Assembly: GCA_944323655.1 (NCBI GenBank)
Contig: CALUTL010000001.1
Coordinates: forward strand, 1 to 64,000
Source: Candidatus Gastranaerophilales bacterium
Lineage (GTDB): Bacteria; Cyanobacteriota; Vampirovibrionia; Gastranaerophilales; Gastranaerophilaceae
Direction of reading: 5' to 3'
DNA length: 64,000 nucleotides
Made by a program: the position numbers and the translations under genes. Below, piece by piece: positions 6,656-15,530 of this stretch (the first letter of the stretch is position 1; each line of letters starts with the position of its first letter). The notes under the pieces were generated by a model that saw only the letters and a list, made by a program, of their open reading frames with translations, was not told where the DNA came from and did no database searches.

Positions 6656-9484
6656 TTACTCTGATTTTTCAAGTGAAGCCAGATAATCCTTGTTGGCATT
6701 CAAAGTATTTTCGGTTGCAACGACGGAATAAACAGGTTTGCCTTTAAATATGTAATTTGCAGCATTATAAATATCGTCTGCGGTTATACTGTCTATGGTT
6801 TCAAGAATTAAATTCTCCTGACCTAATCCGTAAGGCGAAATAAGCCCGTATCCGAGAGATTTATTTTTACCGCTGTTGGACTCGTTTGAATTTAATACGG
6901 AATTTTTCAAACTGCGTTTTGCATTTTCAAGTTCGGCATCCGTAACATGCTCGGTTTTCATTTTTTGAATATGCTTGTTAAATCCGTCTATGGATTTTTT
7001 AAGGTTATCAAAGCTGACTTCTCCGGTTTCTTTATTTTCGGTAGTAGTGCCTATTTCAAGCTCAATTACACCGATATCGCCTACAATATCAGAATTTGAA
7101 TGAACTGAATATGCAAGTTTTTGGCTTTCTCTCAAATCCTGAAACAATCGTGAAGACGGATTTCCGCCCAATATTGTGTTCAAAAGATTTAGAGTAATTT
7201 CGTCTTTTAAGTTTTGATTAACCTGAAATTTATAAGCTTTTATAATATGCGCCTGCGGTTTTGCGTAAACATCAGTCATCACTTTTGTTTGAGGGATTTC
7301 TGTATAAACTTTGGCTATATCTGAATTTTTTGGCGCAACTTTCGGCAAAGCCGCAATCTCATCAAATACAAGCTGTTTTAATTCAGGTTTCTGCGAAAAC
7401 GGCGCTGATACAACTATATTTGCCTGCCCGTTTTTGATTATAAAGTCATACAAGTTCTTCAAATCATCCAAAGTTACGGAATCAATTGAATTTAAAATTT
7501 CCTCTTTTGAATATCCGCTCTGTATTCCCTTATACAACTCCGGCAAAAGCTTATCATTAGCGGTTTTCTCTGAAGTTAGAATTTCATCTTTTAATTCGCT
7601 TTTCATTTTATCAAGAGTTGACTGCTTAAATCTTGGTGTTTGAATAACTTCTTTTACTGCCTTTAAAGCCTTTTGCATATCGCTTGCAAAGAAATTCGAT
7701 CTGGCAATCAAGTCTGTCTGACCGGAAACAAATACCATATCTATTGAATCCTTATCCAATCCTTGTTGATATTCAATTTCACTCTTATTAATTGTGCCGG
7801 AATTTAAAATTTTAAACAACAACGGCGCTGCGGCAGGTTTTGAATTTTTCGGAATATTGCTGTTTGAATATAATATATTAAAACAAGCATTGTCATTTTT
7901 GATGTCTTGCAGAACAACTTCAAAATTATTATTCAGACGATATTCTTTTACGGTATCCATATTAACAGCGTGTTTTTTTGCGGCGGTTCCCGAAAAAGCG
8001 ACATCCGAAGCTTTATTATAATTTTCTTTAATACTTTCTTGTGTTGCGGTTGACGGATGAACTACCGTCATAGAACATTTATTCAAGTCCAAATATTTTT
8101 TAGCGGCATTTGTAATATCCTGAGGCGTAATCTCATTTATAATCTTAGTGAAATCCGTCACCATATTAAGATCATTATCAAGAAATACTCCGCCAATAAG
8201 TGCATTTGTGTAAGCTGAATATTCAAAAAGGCTTGAAAAATCCTTTAAAATACGTTTTTTAACAACATTTAATTCGTCATCCGTCGGCGGATTTGTCGAA
8301 ATTTTAGCAATTTCATTGTAAATCGTCTTTATAATCTTTTCGGAATTTTCCTCCGTCCCGTCTGCCATAATTATTATTGCACGACCATCATTAGGTTTGG
8401 TACTTATACGCTCAATTTGAGTAATGGAGCTGCTGTTTAAATCCTTCAGCTTTTTATCAATTCGAGAAGTTTTTGACATTGTTAAAATTTGAGCCAAAGC
8501 TTGAGACAGAATTTTTTCTTTTGCATCATTATTTTTCGGCCCGTCAAATGCAAGAATTACGGACGTTGCGGTTGCTTTATCGGAAATAATATCCTCTCGC
8601 ACCGGCTTATCAAGCGGAGCAAGCTTTTCAAAATATCTTGATTCCGGCGGTTTCTTATTCTGCGTAAAGTATTTTGAAATTAAACTCATTGTTTTTTCAG
8701 GCTCAACTTCACCGGTCACAACCGTTGTCATATTGGCAGGATAATAATTGTTGTTGAAATAATTTACAACATCTTCTCTTGTAAGATTTGTTATATTTGA
8801 AGTCGTGCCGCCAATCATATCAACGGATTTTGTCTGAACTTTATATAAATTTTTCAATGCCTTGTTTAAACCGACGTTAACAGGGTCGCCAGTTATCATA
8901 TTTATCTCGGAATTTACAATTCCCTTTTCTTTTTCAAGCATATTTTCAGCAAACTTTGGAGTCTCAAGCATTGAGGCATGAAGCTTTATTTTTTGTTCCA
9001 AGTCCTCTTTTTCAAGCAAGTTTGAGCTTATAAAATAATTAGTTTCGGCAAATCCTGTACTTGCATTTGTATTAGCTCCCATTTCGTCAACTTTTTTGAA
9101 AAATTCGCCTGCCTCTAGCCCGTCTGAACCGTTAAAAAGATTGTGTTCTATATAATGGCTTATTCCTCTTAAATTGTCAGGTTCGTTCATTGAACCGGTG
9201 TTTACATAAGTTTTAACAACAGTTTTACCTTCTTTTGGAATGATTACAACTCTCTGACCGTTAGAAAGCTTATAAAGCGTTGCCTCTAAGTCGAAAGGAA
9301 GCTCAAATTTCCCGATTTTTGAGTATTTCAAAGGCGTCTTAACCGCATAATCAGGTGTAACATTTGATAAAGATTTAATCTCCCTTTCTGGCTCTGATAC
9401 AGGCTTTGATTTATTTTGCATTTCTGATGACGCCTGCATATCAGCAACTTTTCCGGTGCCAAAACTTGGGGTAAATTTTATCAT
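6656..9484 (-). CDS. M16 family zinc metalloprotease, two-domain
   Basis: 942 residues, the size of a full M16 peptidase with two homologous halves. The N-terminal half has the inverted zinc motif HxxEH (HYIEH, near residue 109) and the downstream glutamate in EKGIVNSEINM. The C-terminal half has the M16 pattern (LGGNPSSRLFQDLRE, then LAYSVHS) but no HxxEH, as expected for the inactive half. There is no signal peptide; instead the first 50 residues are Ser/Lys-rich and begin MIKFTPSFGTGK. It probably degrades or processes peptides in a clamshell chamber. Location and substrate are unknown. An AAGGA ribosome site supports the start. Confidence 0.88.
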   Translation of the reverse strand: MIKFTPSFGTGKVADMQASSEMQNKSKPVSEPEREIKSLSNVTPDYAVKTPLKYSKIGKFELPFDLEATLYKLSNGQRVVIIPKEGKTVVKTYVNTGSMNEPDNLRGISHYIEHNLFNGSDGLEAGEFFKKVDEMGANTNASTGFAETNYFISSNLLEKEDLEQKIKLHASMLETPKFAENMLEKEKGIVNSEINMITGDPVNVGLNKALKNLYKVQTKSVDMIGGTTSNITNLTREDVVNYFNNNYYPANMTTVVTGEVEPEKTMSLISKYFTQNKKPPESRYFEKLAPLDKPVREDIISDKATATSVILAFDGPKNNDAKEKILSQALAQILTMSKTSRIDKKLKDLNSSSITQIERISTKPNDGRAIIIMADGTEENSEKIIKTIYNEIAKISTNPPTDDELNVVKKRILKDFSSLFEYSAYTNALIGGVFLDNDLNMVTDFTKIINEITPQDITNAAKKYLDLNKCSMTVVHPSTATQESIKENYNKASDVAFSGTAAKKHAVNMDTVKEYRLNNNFEVVLQDIKNDNACFNILYSNSNIPKNSKPAAAPLLFKILNSGTINKSEIEYQQGLDKDSIDMVFVSGQTDLIARSNFFASDMQKALKAVKEVIQTPRFKQSTLDKMKSELKDEILTSEKTANDKLLPELYKGIQSGYSKEEILNSIDSVTLDDLKNLYDFIIKNGQANIVVSAPFSQKPELKQLVFDEIAALPKVAPKNSDIAKVYTEIPQTKVMTDVYAKPQAHIIKAYKFQVNQNLKDEITLNLLNTILGGNPSSRLFQDLRESQKLAYSVHSNSDIVGDIGVIELEIGTTTENKETGEVSFDNLKKSIDGFNKHIQKMKTEHVTDAELENAKRSLKNSVLNSNESNSGKNKSLGYGLISPYGLGQENLILETIDSITADDIYNAANYIFKGKPVYSVVATENTLNANKDYLASLEKSE

Positions 9485-9597
9485 ACACTTTTCCTTCCTA
9501 ACTTATATGATAATAAAAACATAAGCAAAATAAAAATTGCCTTTATGTAAATTTTTATATCCGAAAAACGCATCAGACTTGAAGTGCGGATTAATTT

Positions 9598-10872
9598 TTA
9601 TTTAAAAATAGTCTGTTCTCTATCCGGTCCCACACTCACAATTGAAACAGGAACGCCAAGAATTTCTTCCAATCTTTCAAGATATTTTCTGCAATTTTCA
9701 GGAAGTTTTCCGTATTCTCTAATTTGAGAAATATCAGATTTCCAGCCCTTATGAGTTTCGTAAACAGGCTCTAAGTATTTGTGCATAAACACATCTGTCG
9801 GATAACTTTTATAAATTTGACCGTTTCTTGTGTCTTTATAAGCCGTACAAACTTTAATTTCATCAAAAGTATCGAAAACATCAGCTTTAGTAAGTGCAAT
9901 TGAAGTTAAACCGCCGACAAGCACAGAATAGCGCATAATAACGGCATCAAACCATCCGCAGCGGCGCGGTCTGCCTGTTGTTACACCAAACTCATGACCG
10001 ATTTGTCTGATTTTTTCGCCTATTTCGTCGTTTAATTCAGTTACAAAAGGCCCTTCTCCTACTCTTGTAACGTAAGCCTTAGCTACCCCTATAACCTCAT
10101 CAATCATAGTTGGCCCGTAACCGCTTCCTGTCGCAGCTCCGCCGCCTATCGGATTTGAAGAAGTTACAAAAGGATAAGTCCCGTAATCTACATCAAGCAT
10201 AACCCCTTGCGCGCCTTCAAACAAAATCGTCTTATTGCGGGAATTTTCTAGCATCTCTTGCCAGTCAAAACATACATAAGGCTTAAAAATTTGCGCATAC
10301 TTTTCGCAAAGAGAAAGTACGCATTCTTTTGTATATGGCTGAAGTCCGTAAACCTTTTCAAGCATTTTATTTTTTATCGGAAGAATAATATCAAGTTTTT
10401 CGTTTAAAGTTTCAAGATTATACAAATCGCCGACTTTCAAACCTAATCTTGCGGCTTTATCGGTATAAGTAGGCCCGATGCCTTTTTTAGTAGTCCCGAT
10501 TTTGCCCTTGCCTGCCGTTTGCTCAGAATACCCGTCAATTTCCGTATGATAAGGCATTGTAATTGATGCAAGAGGGCTTATCTTCAAACCTGAAACATCT
10601 ATGCCTTCAGCTATCAGATCATTCACTTCGCTTTCAAAAAATTCAGGCAATATAACAGTTCCCGCACCCAAAAAGCAGGTTTTACCTTTATACAAAATTC
10701 CGGACGGAATAAGATGGAATTTAAAAGTTTTGTTATCCGCCACAACAGTATGCCCTGCATTACATCCGCCCTGATATCTTATAATCAAATCAGCGTCATG
10801 CGCAAGAATATCGGTAATCTTTGCCTTACCTTCATCTCCCCACTGTGAGCCTACTACAACTTTATTTGCCAT
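9598..10872 (-). CDS. purA: Adenylosuccinate synthetase
   Basis: 424 residues, normal length. It contains the P-loop-like GSQWGDEGKAK (the usual GDEGKGK with Ala for the second Gly), the GTTKKGIGPTYTDKA IMP-binding region near residue 125, the VTTGRPRRCGWFD motif near residue 298, and a C-terminal nucleotide-binding region. It joins IMP and aspartate using GTP to make adenylosuccinate, the first step from IMP to AMP. An AAGGGA site lies before the ATG. A 113-base gap separates it from the downstream protease gene on the same strand. Confidence 0.97.
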   Translation of the reverse strand: MANKVVVGSQWGDEGKAKITDILAHDADLIIRYQGGCNAGHTVVADNKTFKFHLIPSGILYKGKTCFLGAGTVILPEFFESEVNDLIAEGIDVSGLKISPLASITMPYHTEIDGYSEQTAGKGKIGTTKKGIGPTYTDKAARLGLKVGDLYNLETLNEKLDIILPIKNKMLEKVYGLQPYTKECVLSLCEKYAQIFKPYVCFDWQEMLENSRNKTILFEGAQGVMLDVDYGTYPFVTSSNPIGGGAATGSGYGPTMIDEVIGVAKAYVTRVGEGPFVTELNDEIGEKIRQIGHEFGVTTGRPRRCGWFDAVIMRYSVLVGGLTSIALTKADVFDTFDEIKVCTAYKDTRNGQIYKSYPTDVFMHKYLEPVYETHKGWKSDISQIREYGKLPENCRKYLERLEEILGVPVSIVSVGPDREQTIFK

Positions 10873-10947
10873 ATCATATCCCTTCCGTAAAAACCTTACT
10901 TCAACTAACTTATTTTAACACAAAAGGAATTAATTTAAACAAAATTG

Positions 10948-12099
10948 TTAAATATCATCAAGAAGATCAGGCTCTTTTTTGTAGTTGGTTTTGCGTCTGG
11001 CTTTTTTAATATTTTTCTTCTTTTGTTTTTCGGGAAGTTTTCTGTAAGCGTTATCAAGTGAAATTTTTGTAACAGCAGTTCCGCTTCTTCTGTCAAAAAA
11101 GGCAAGCCAAAAACTTCTGTTCACGTTATCAACAGTAAACGAAATGTTCCCAAGAATTTTGTCGCCTGAATTAATTTTCCGAAACATCATCTTGGTATCC
11201 CCGAAAATTGACGGGCGAAAAACCTTGTTGTAATCGTTAACCAATGCCATATCAAGCCCCGAAAAATCCTTATCTGACATATTAGAAATCAACAAAGTTA
11301 TAGTGATTGTATTTAATTCACCGAAAGGATCTTCTTCGTGTTCGATATTACTTATACTTATATCAAGCCCCGGATAAAATATTTCGTGCTGTTTTAAAGC
11401 AGTGTCCTTATAGACAGGCAAAGGAACAGTAGTGTTAATTTTAACCCGAATTTCATCCCCCGGAGCGATTAAGACTTCATTACCTTTTCTCATCAAAGCC
11501 ATTCCAAGCCCGATAACTCCACCCACAGCGGCACCGCCCGCCAGAGTATAACCTTGAGAAGCAATAGCCGCCTCAAGCCCTAGCCAATTCAATGCCATCA
11601 ATCCTCCAACGGCACCGCCTGCCACGGTATATCCGACATCCTGCACCAGAATTTTCGTAGTTTCAACTGCCGGATGAAGCTTTGTTGACATTTTACCTTC
11701 AATCGGGATTTCTCTTCCATCCGGAGTCACAAGATAATCAAAAGAAAGTTCAAGCCAGGCATCTCGTCCCATCCTCTTCGGGTCGCCCGAATGAGTAATC
11801 TTGCCGTGCGCTATTGTTCCTTTCGGGATAATTACACCCTTATCACCGCTTACTTCATTCGTAACTTCAGCAAAAAACTCGTCCCCTTCCATATTAATAC
11901 TTCCGTCCAAGACCTGCGAAACTGTCATATTAATTATGTCTTTGCGCTCAAGATGTTCGACTTCTCCCGTAAAAAGTTCCGTTGCCTCCTGCCTGTACTG
12001 GTCACTGTATTCCGCATGACCTTCAAAAACAGGATCGGCAAATGCAGCCGAGGTAAAAATCATTGAACTTATTAATACTGCTGAAATTATCTTTTTCAT
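10948..12099 (-). CDS. Secreted hypothetical protein with glycine-rich hairpin
   Basis: 383 residues with a clear signal peptide (KK, hydrophobic core, cleavage after AAFA near residue 21). The central part has two Gly/Ala-rich hydrophobic stretches (about 155-205) that could form a membrane hairpin, framed by beta-rich segments that repeat ideas of 'GVIIPKGT' and 'EVLIAPGDEI'. The layout resembles VirB10/TrbI-type envelope proteins, but there is no proof of homology. The C-terminus is very basic (KKKNIKKARRKTNYKK). Its ATG sits 6 bases after a TATAAT, so the mRNA is probably leaderless. Function unknown, envelope location likely. Confidence 0.65.
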   Translation of the reverse strand: MKKIISAVLISSMIFTSAAFADPVFEGHAEYSDQYRQEATELFTGEVEHLERKDIINMTVSQVLDGSINMEGDEFFAEVTNEVSGDKGVIIPKGTIAHGKITHSGDPKRMGRDAWLELSFDYLVTPDGREIPIEGKMSTKLHPAVETTKILVQDVGYTVAGGAVGGLMALNWLGLEAAIASQGYTLAGGAAVGGVIGLGMALMRKGNEVLIAPGDEIRVKINTTVPLPVYKDTALKQHEIFYPGLDISISNIEHEEDPFGELNTITITLLISNMSDKDFSGLDMALVNDYNKVFRPSIFGDTKMMFRKINSGDKILGNISFTVDNVNRSFWLAFFDRRSGTAVTKISLDNAYRKLPEKQKKKNIKKARRKTNYKKEPDLLDDI

Positions 12100-12105
12100 A
12101 ACAGA

Positions 12106-12134
12106 ATTATACTACTTTAAACAAACTATAACAA
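12106..12134 (-). promoter_or_regulatory. Promoter of the secreted protein, leaderless
   Basis: On the minus strand, TTGTTA (12134-12129), 17 bases, then TATAAT (12111-12106); the ATG at 12099 follows after only TCTGTT. There is no Shine-Dalgarno sequence, so transcription should start at the first codon. Confidence 0.7.
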
Positions 12135-12194
12135 ATTTATACAATTTATGATAATATAAACACTATAGTAAGGCAAAAATTTTACGGGGGTTTT

Positions 12195-12500
12195 ATGAAT
12201 TTCAAACGCTGGTATGATATAGATGCAACAATGAGCAGAGCGATTGCTATTTGGGAAAAAGCAGACGAAAATATTCAGACAATTTGCGCAGATTATGTTA
12301 TCGACAAACTTAAAGACTTAGATTTTGAGATGTCGCTTGACGAACAGTACAACTACATTATGCGAAGATGGTACGACAAAAACATCAGGGTTTCTCACGC
12401 TATGGAATATCTAAAACACGCACCTGTTGAAATTCAACGACAGCTTGCTCTTGACATTATTGAATACATTGAACAAAATAAAGAAGAAAACAACAAATAA
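12195..12500 (+). CDS. Hypothetical protein, 101 residues
   Basis: A small acidic, helical, soluble protein with two similar halves: each has an R-W-Y-D element (near residues 5-8 and 56-59) followed by a stretch with Ser-(His/Arg)-Ala and a hydrophobic helix. This hints at an internal duplication of a helical unit of about 50 residues. No recognised domain and no signal peptide. A GGGGG ribosome site precedes the ATG. It is divergent from the secreted-protein gene. Confidence 0.6.
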   Translation: MNFKRWYDIDATMSRAIAIWEKADENIQTICADYVIDKLKDLDFEMSLDEQYNYIMRRWYDKNIRVSHAMEYLKHAPVEIQRQLALDIIEYIEQNKEENNK

Positions 12501-12581
12501 TTTGGCAAAAATTTTAAGCCGTTAATCTTCAATTTTCTTTACATATAGCCATGCCGGTCGTTGTCATATTAAACTAATATT

Positions 12582-12929
12582 ATGAGTGACGAAATTAACC
12601 GCAAAGTTATAAATATATTTTCAAGGCACAATAAAGAGCTTCCGCCGGCATCATCCGGCGAGAAAGTTAAGTATTATGCCGGATTTAATTATGTAAAACT
12701 TAACAAAGACCATAACGGAAACTTCTTTAACAAAGAACATTTGATTAAGTATTCAAAGACCTGCCACTACATTGTAAGGGTAATGAGGGAACTTGACGGT
12801 GAAGTTGTTTTGTATAATTATGATGTTCCAAACGATGAACTTTTCAGATTTTTAAAATCGTTTGAAGATAAAACGCTTGACGGGACGATTATCGAAATAG
12901 ACAAATACTTCCCAGACAATCCGGCATAA
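12582..12929 (+). CDS. Hypothetical protein, 115 residues
   Basis: A small soluble protein, basic at the N-terminus and acidic at the C-terminus, without signal peptide or membrane helix. I do not recognise it. No Shine-Dalgarno sequence precedes the ATG (AAACTAATATT), and a weak -10-like TAAACT ends 6 bases upstream, so a leaderless start is possible but without a convincing -35. It is followed 37 bases later by the radical SAM gene and may share its transcript. Confidence 0.55.
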   Translation: MSDEINRKVINIFSRHNKELPPASSGEKVKYYAGFNYVKLNKDHNGNFFNKEHLIKYSKTCHYIVRVMRELDGEVVLYNYDVPNDELFRFLKSFEDKTLDGTIIEIDKYFPDNPA

Positions 12930-12966
12930 ATACAATCACTCTCAAAATATAGCCAGCACAAGAATT

Positions 12967-15510
12967 ATGAATTGTTTTTTCAGAAAGTATCACGAAAGTT
13001 TATATAACTGCACAAAGCCATACCAATACGTAGGCGGGGAATTTTTATCCTTTAACAAGGATTTTGACAAAGCCAAAGTAAAGTTTGCCTTTGCATTCCC
13101 CGACAAATACGAAATCGGGATAAGCAATTTAGGTTTAAGAGTGCTTTACAATCAAGTTAATTCACATCCTGATTATATGGCAGATAGAGTCTACGCCCCG
13201 GAAGCAGACTTCAAACCGCAGCCTCTGTATGCACTTGAAAGCAAGCGTGCAATTAAAGATTTTGATGCGGTCGGGTTTTCAATACAGTATGAACTTGCCT
13301 ATCCTACGATTTTAAAGATGCTTGATATGGCGGGAATTCCATACAAAAATTCCGAAAGAACCGACGAACATCCGATAATTCTTGCAGGCGGGCCTTGTGC
13401 TTATAATCCTTTGCCGATTGCGGATTTTGTAGACGGATTTTTAATCGGTGACGGAGAAGATTCTATCCTTGAAGTCTGCGAAGTTCTTGAAAAAACAAAA
13501 GAACTTTCAAGAGCCGAAAGAATTAAAGAGCTTGCCAAAATTGACGGAGTCTGGTGTTCGGATTATCCAAAACATGTCACAAAAAGAATTGCGCAATTAA
13601 ATTACGAAACAGCCTTAAAATCTTATCCGATACCGTTTTCATCCTCTGTTCACGACAGAGCAATAGTTGAAATAAGACGCGGCTGCGGCAGAATGTGCAG
13701 ATTTTGCCAGCCGGGACACGTAAATCTTCCGATTAGAGAAAGAAGTGCCGAAGATATTATAAAAATAGCAAAAGAACTTGTTGAAAATACAGGTTATGAT
13801 GAATATTCACTTCTTTCACTGTCTTCCAACGATTATTCCAACATAAATGAAGTTATAAAAGAGCTTGCGGTAGATTTTAATGAAAAGAAAATTTCCGTTT
13901 CACTTCCAAGCCAGAGAATAGACGGGTTTAATCTTGAGCTTGCAAATCTTGTCCAAAGTGTCAGAAAATCCACAATGACGCTTGCCCCTGAAGCAGGATC
14001 ACAAAGGTTACGTGACGTTATTAAGAAAAACATCACGGAAGATATGATTTTGAATGCGATTTTAACTCTGTACGAAAACGGCTGGTCAAAAGTTAAACTG
14101 TATTTTATCTGCGGGCTTCCGACAGAAACCTTAAAAGATATGGACGAGATGGCGGAACTTTTACAAAAAATAAAATACCGCGCAAAACTTATAAAAAAAG
14201 AAAAAGGCCTAACCCACGGACTTGATATAACATGCACTCTGTCAATTTTTGTCCCAAAACCCTTTACCCCGTTCCAATGGCACGGTCAGATGAATTTGGA
14301 TGAAGTAACAGAGCATATAAATTATTTGAAAGAAAAAACTTCACACCTTAAAGGGGTTAAAATCAACTACCACGACAAGTTTGTCTCAAGACTGGAAGTT
14401 GTTCTGACACGAGGCGACAGAAGTCTTTGCCAATACATTGAAGCCCTCTATAAAAAAGGCTGCTATCTTGATGCTTGGGGAGAATATTTTGATAAAAACA
14501 TCTGGCACCAAACAGCGGAAGAATGCGGAATTTCACTTCAAGAACTTGCAGAAATGAATTACAATACGGAAAATCCGCTTCCTTGGGATTTTATAAATAT
14601 CGGAGTTGATAAAGAGTGGTTTAAAGAAGAATATAAAAAAGCGCTTTCGATTCCTGAAATTATAACCACTGAAGAAAACACTTCGCACATAGTTCCGACC
14701 TGCGAAAAAGGATGCGTAAATTGCGGAGTGTGCAAAAATTTAAAAACCCGAAAAATCCTTGCCCCCGCCTTTAAAGCTTCAGATAAAGCACAAAAACTTG
14801 ATTTTACACCTGTGGATCCTCACACAAGAGAAACTGACAAACGAGAAGTATTTAAATACAGAATTAAACTCACCAAAACCGGGATTTTAAGGTATTTTTC
14901 ACACCTTGACTGGCAAAATACCTTCTTAAAAGTTTTATCCAGAAGCGGATTGAATATAGCGTATTCACAAGGGTTTAACCCGACAATGAAGGTTTCAATG
15001 GGGGTAGCACTTCCTCTGTTTGCCCAAAGCATTTGTGAATTAGTCGACATTGAGCTTTATGAAGATTTACCAACAGATATTATCAAACAAAAGTTGGAAT
15101 CCTCACTTCCCGCAGGCTCAAAAATACTAAGTATTGTAAAAATAGATAAATCCTCAAAATCCATTGATACAACAGTATTTTGGGCGGAATATGAAGTCAA
15201 ACTTTTTGATGATACCCTTTACGATTTTGAAAATTTTAAGTATAATACAAACAGAGTTTTGAATTCTCAGGAAATTTTTATTGAGAAGAAAAACAAAAAA
15301 GGTTTAATTAAAAAAATAGACATCAAACCGTGCATAAAATCGTACAAATTCGACGGGAACAGTCTATTCATAATTTTAAAAACCGGTCAGAACCTTGAAG
15401 GCGGAATACCGTCACTGAGAGCAGATGTGCTTATGGAGCTTATCGCACCGGATGTAAAAACAGACATCACACGAACAAGGTTCTTTGACGAAAACAATAG
15501 AGAGTTATAG
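12967..15510 (+). CDS. B12-binding-type radical SAM protein fused to TIGR03936-type domain
   Basis: 847 residues. The first part (about 1-620) is a TIGR03960-like radical SAM protein with an N-terminal B12-binding-like region and the cluster motif CxxxCxxC (GCGRMCRFCQ, near residue 241). The C-terminal part (about 625-847) begins YRIKLTKTGILRYFSHLDWQ and matches the TIGR03936/DUF2344 domain. A Cys-rich linker (CEKGCVNCGVC, near residue 580) may bind a second metal centre. In many bacteria this gene pair or fusion sits beside RNase G, as here, 20 bases upstream. The reaction is not established; RNA or ribosome modification is a reasonable inference from context. Confidence 0.87.
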   Translation: MNCFFRKYHESLYNCTKPYQYVGGEFLSFNKDFDKAKVKFAFAFPDKYEIGISNLGLRVLYNQVNSHPDYMADRVYAPEADFKPQPLYALESKRAIKDFDAVGFSIQYELAYPTILKMLDMAGIPYKNSERTDEHPIILAGGPCAYNPLPIADFVDGFLIGDGEDSILEVCEVLEKTKELSRAERIKELAKIDGVWCSDYPKHVTKRIAQLNYETALKSYPIPFSSSVHDRAIVEIRRGCGRMCRFCQPGHVNLPIRERSAEDIIKIAKELVENTGYDEYSLLSLSSNDYSNINEVIKELAVDFNEKKISVSLPSQRIDGFNLELANLVQSVRKSTMTLAPEAGSQRLRDVIKKNITEDMILNAILTLYENGWSKVKLYFICGLPTETLKDMDEMAELLQKIKYRAKLIKKEKGLTHGLDITCTLSIFVPKPFTPFQWHGQMNLDEVTEHINYLKEKTSHLKGVKINYHDKFVSRLEVVLTRGDRSLCQYIEALYKKGCYLDAWGEYFDKNIWHQTAEECGISLQELAEMNYNTENPLPWDFINIGVDKEWFKEEYKKALSIPEIITTEENTSHIVPTCEKGCVNCGVCKNLKTRKILAPAFKASDKAQKLDFTPVDPHTRETDKREVFKYRIKLTKTGILRYFSHLDWQNTFLKVLSRSGLNIAYSQGFNPTMKVSMGVALPLFAQSICELVDIELYEDLPTDIIKQKLESSLPAGSKILSIVKIDKSSKSIDTTVFWAEYEVKLFDDTLYDFENFKYNTNRVLNSQEIFIEKKNKKGLIKKIDIKPCIKSYKFDGNSLFIILKTGQNLEGGIPSLRADVLMELIAPDVKTDITRTRFFDENNREL

Positions 15511-15530
15511 GTTTAAGCAAAGGATTTTTT

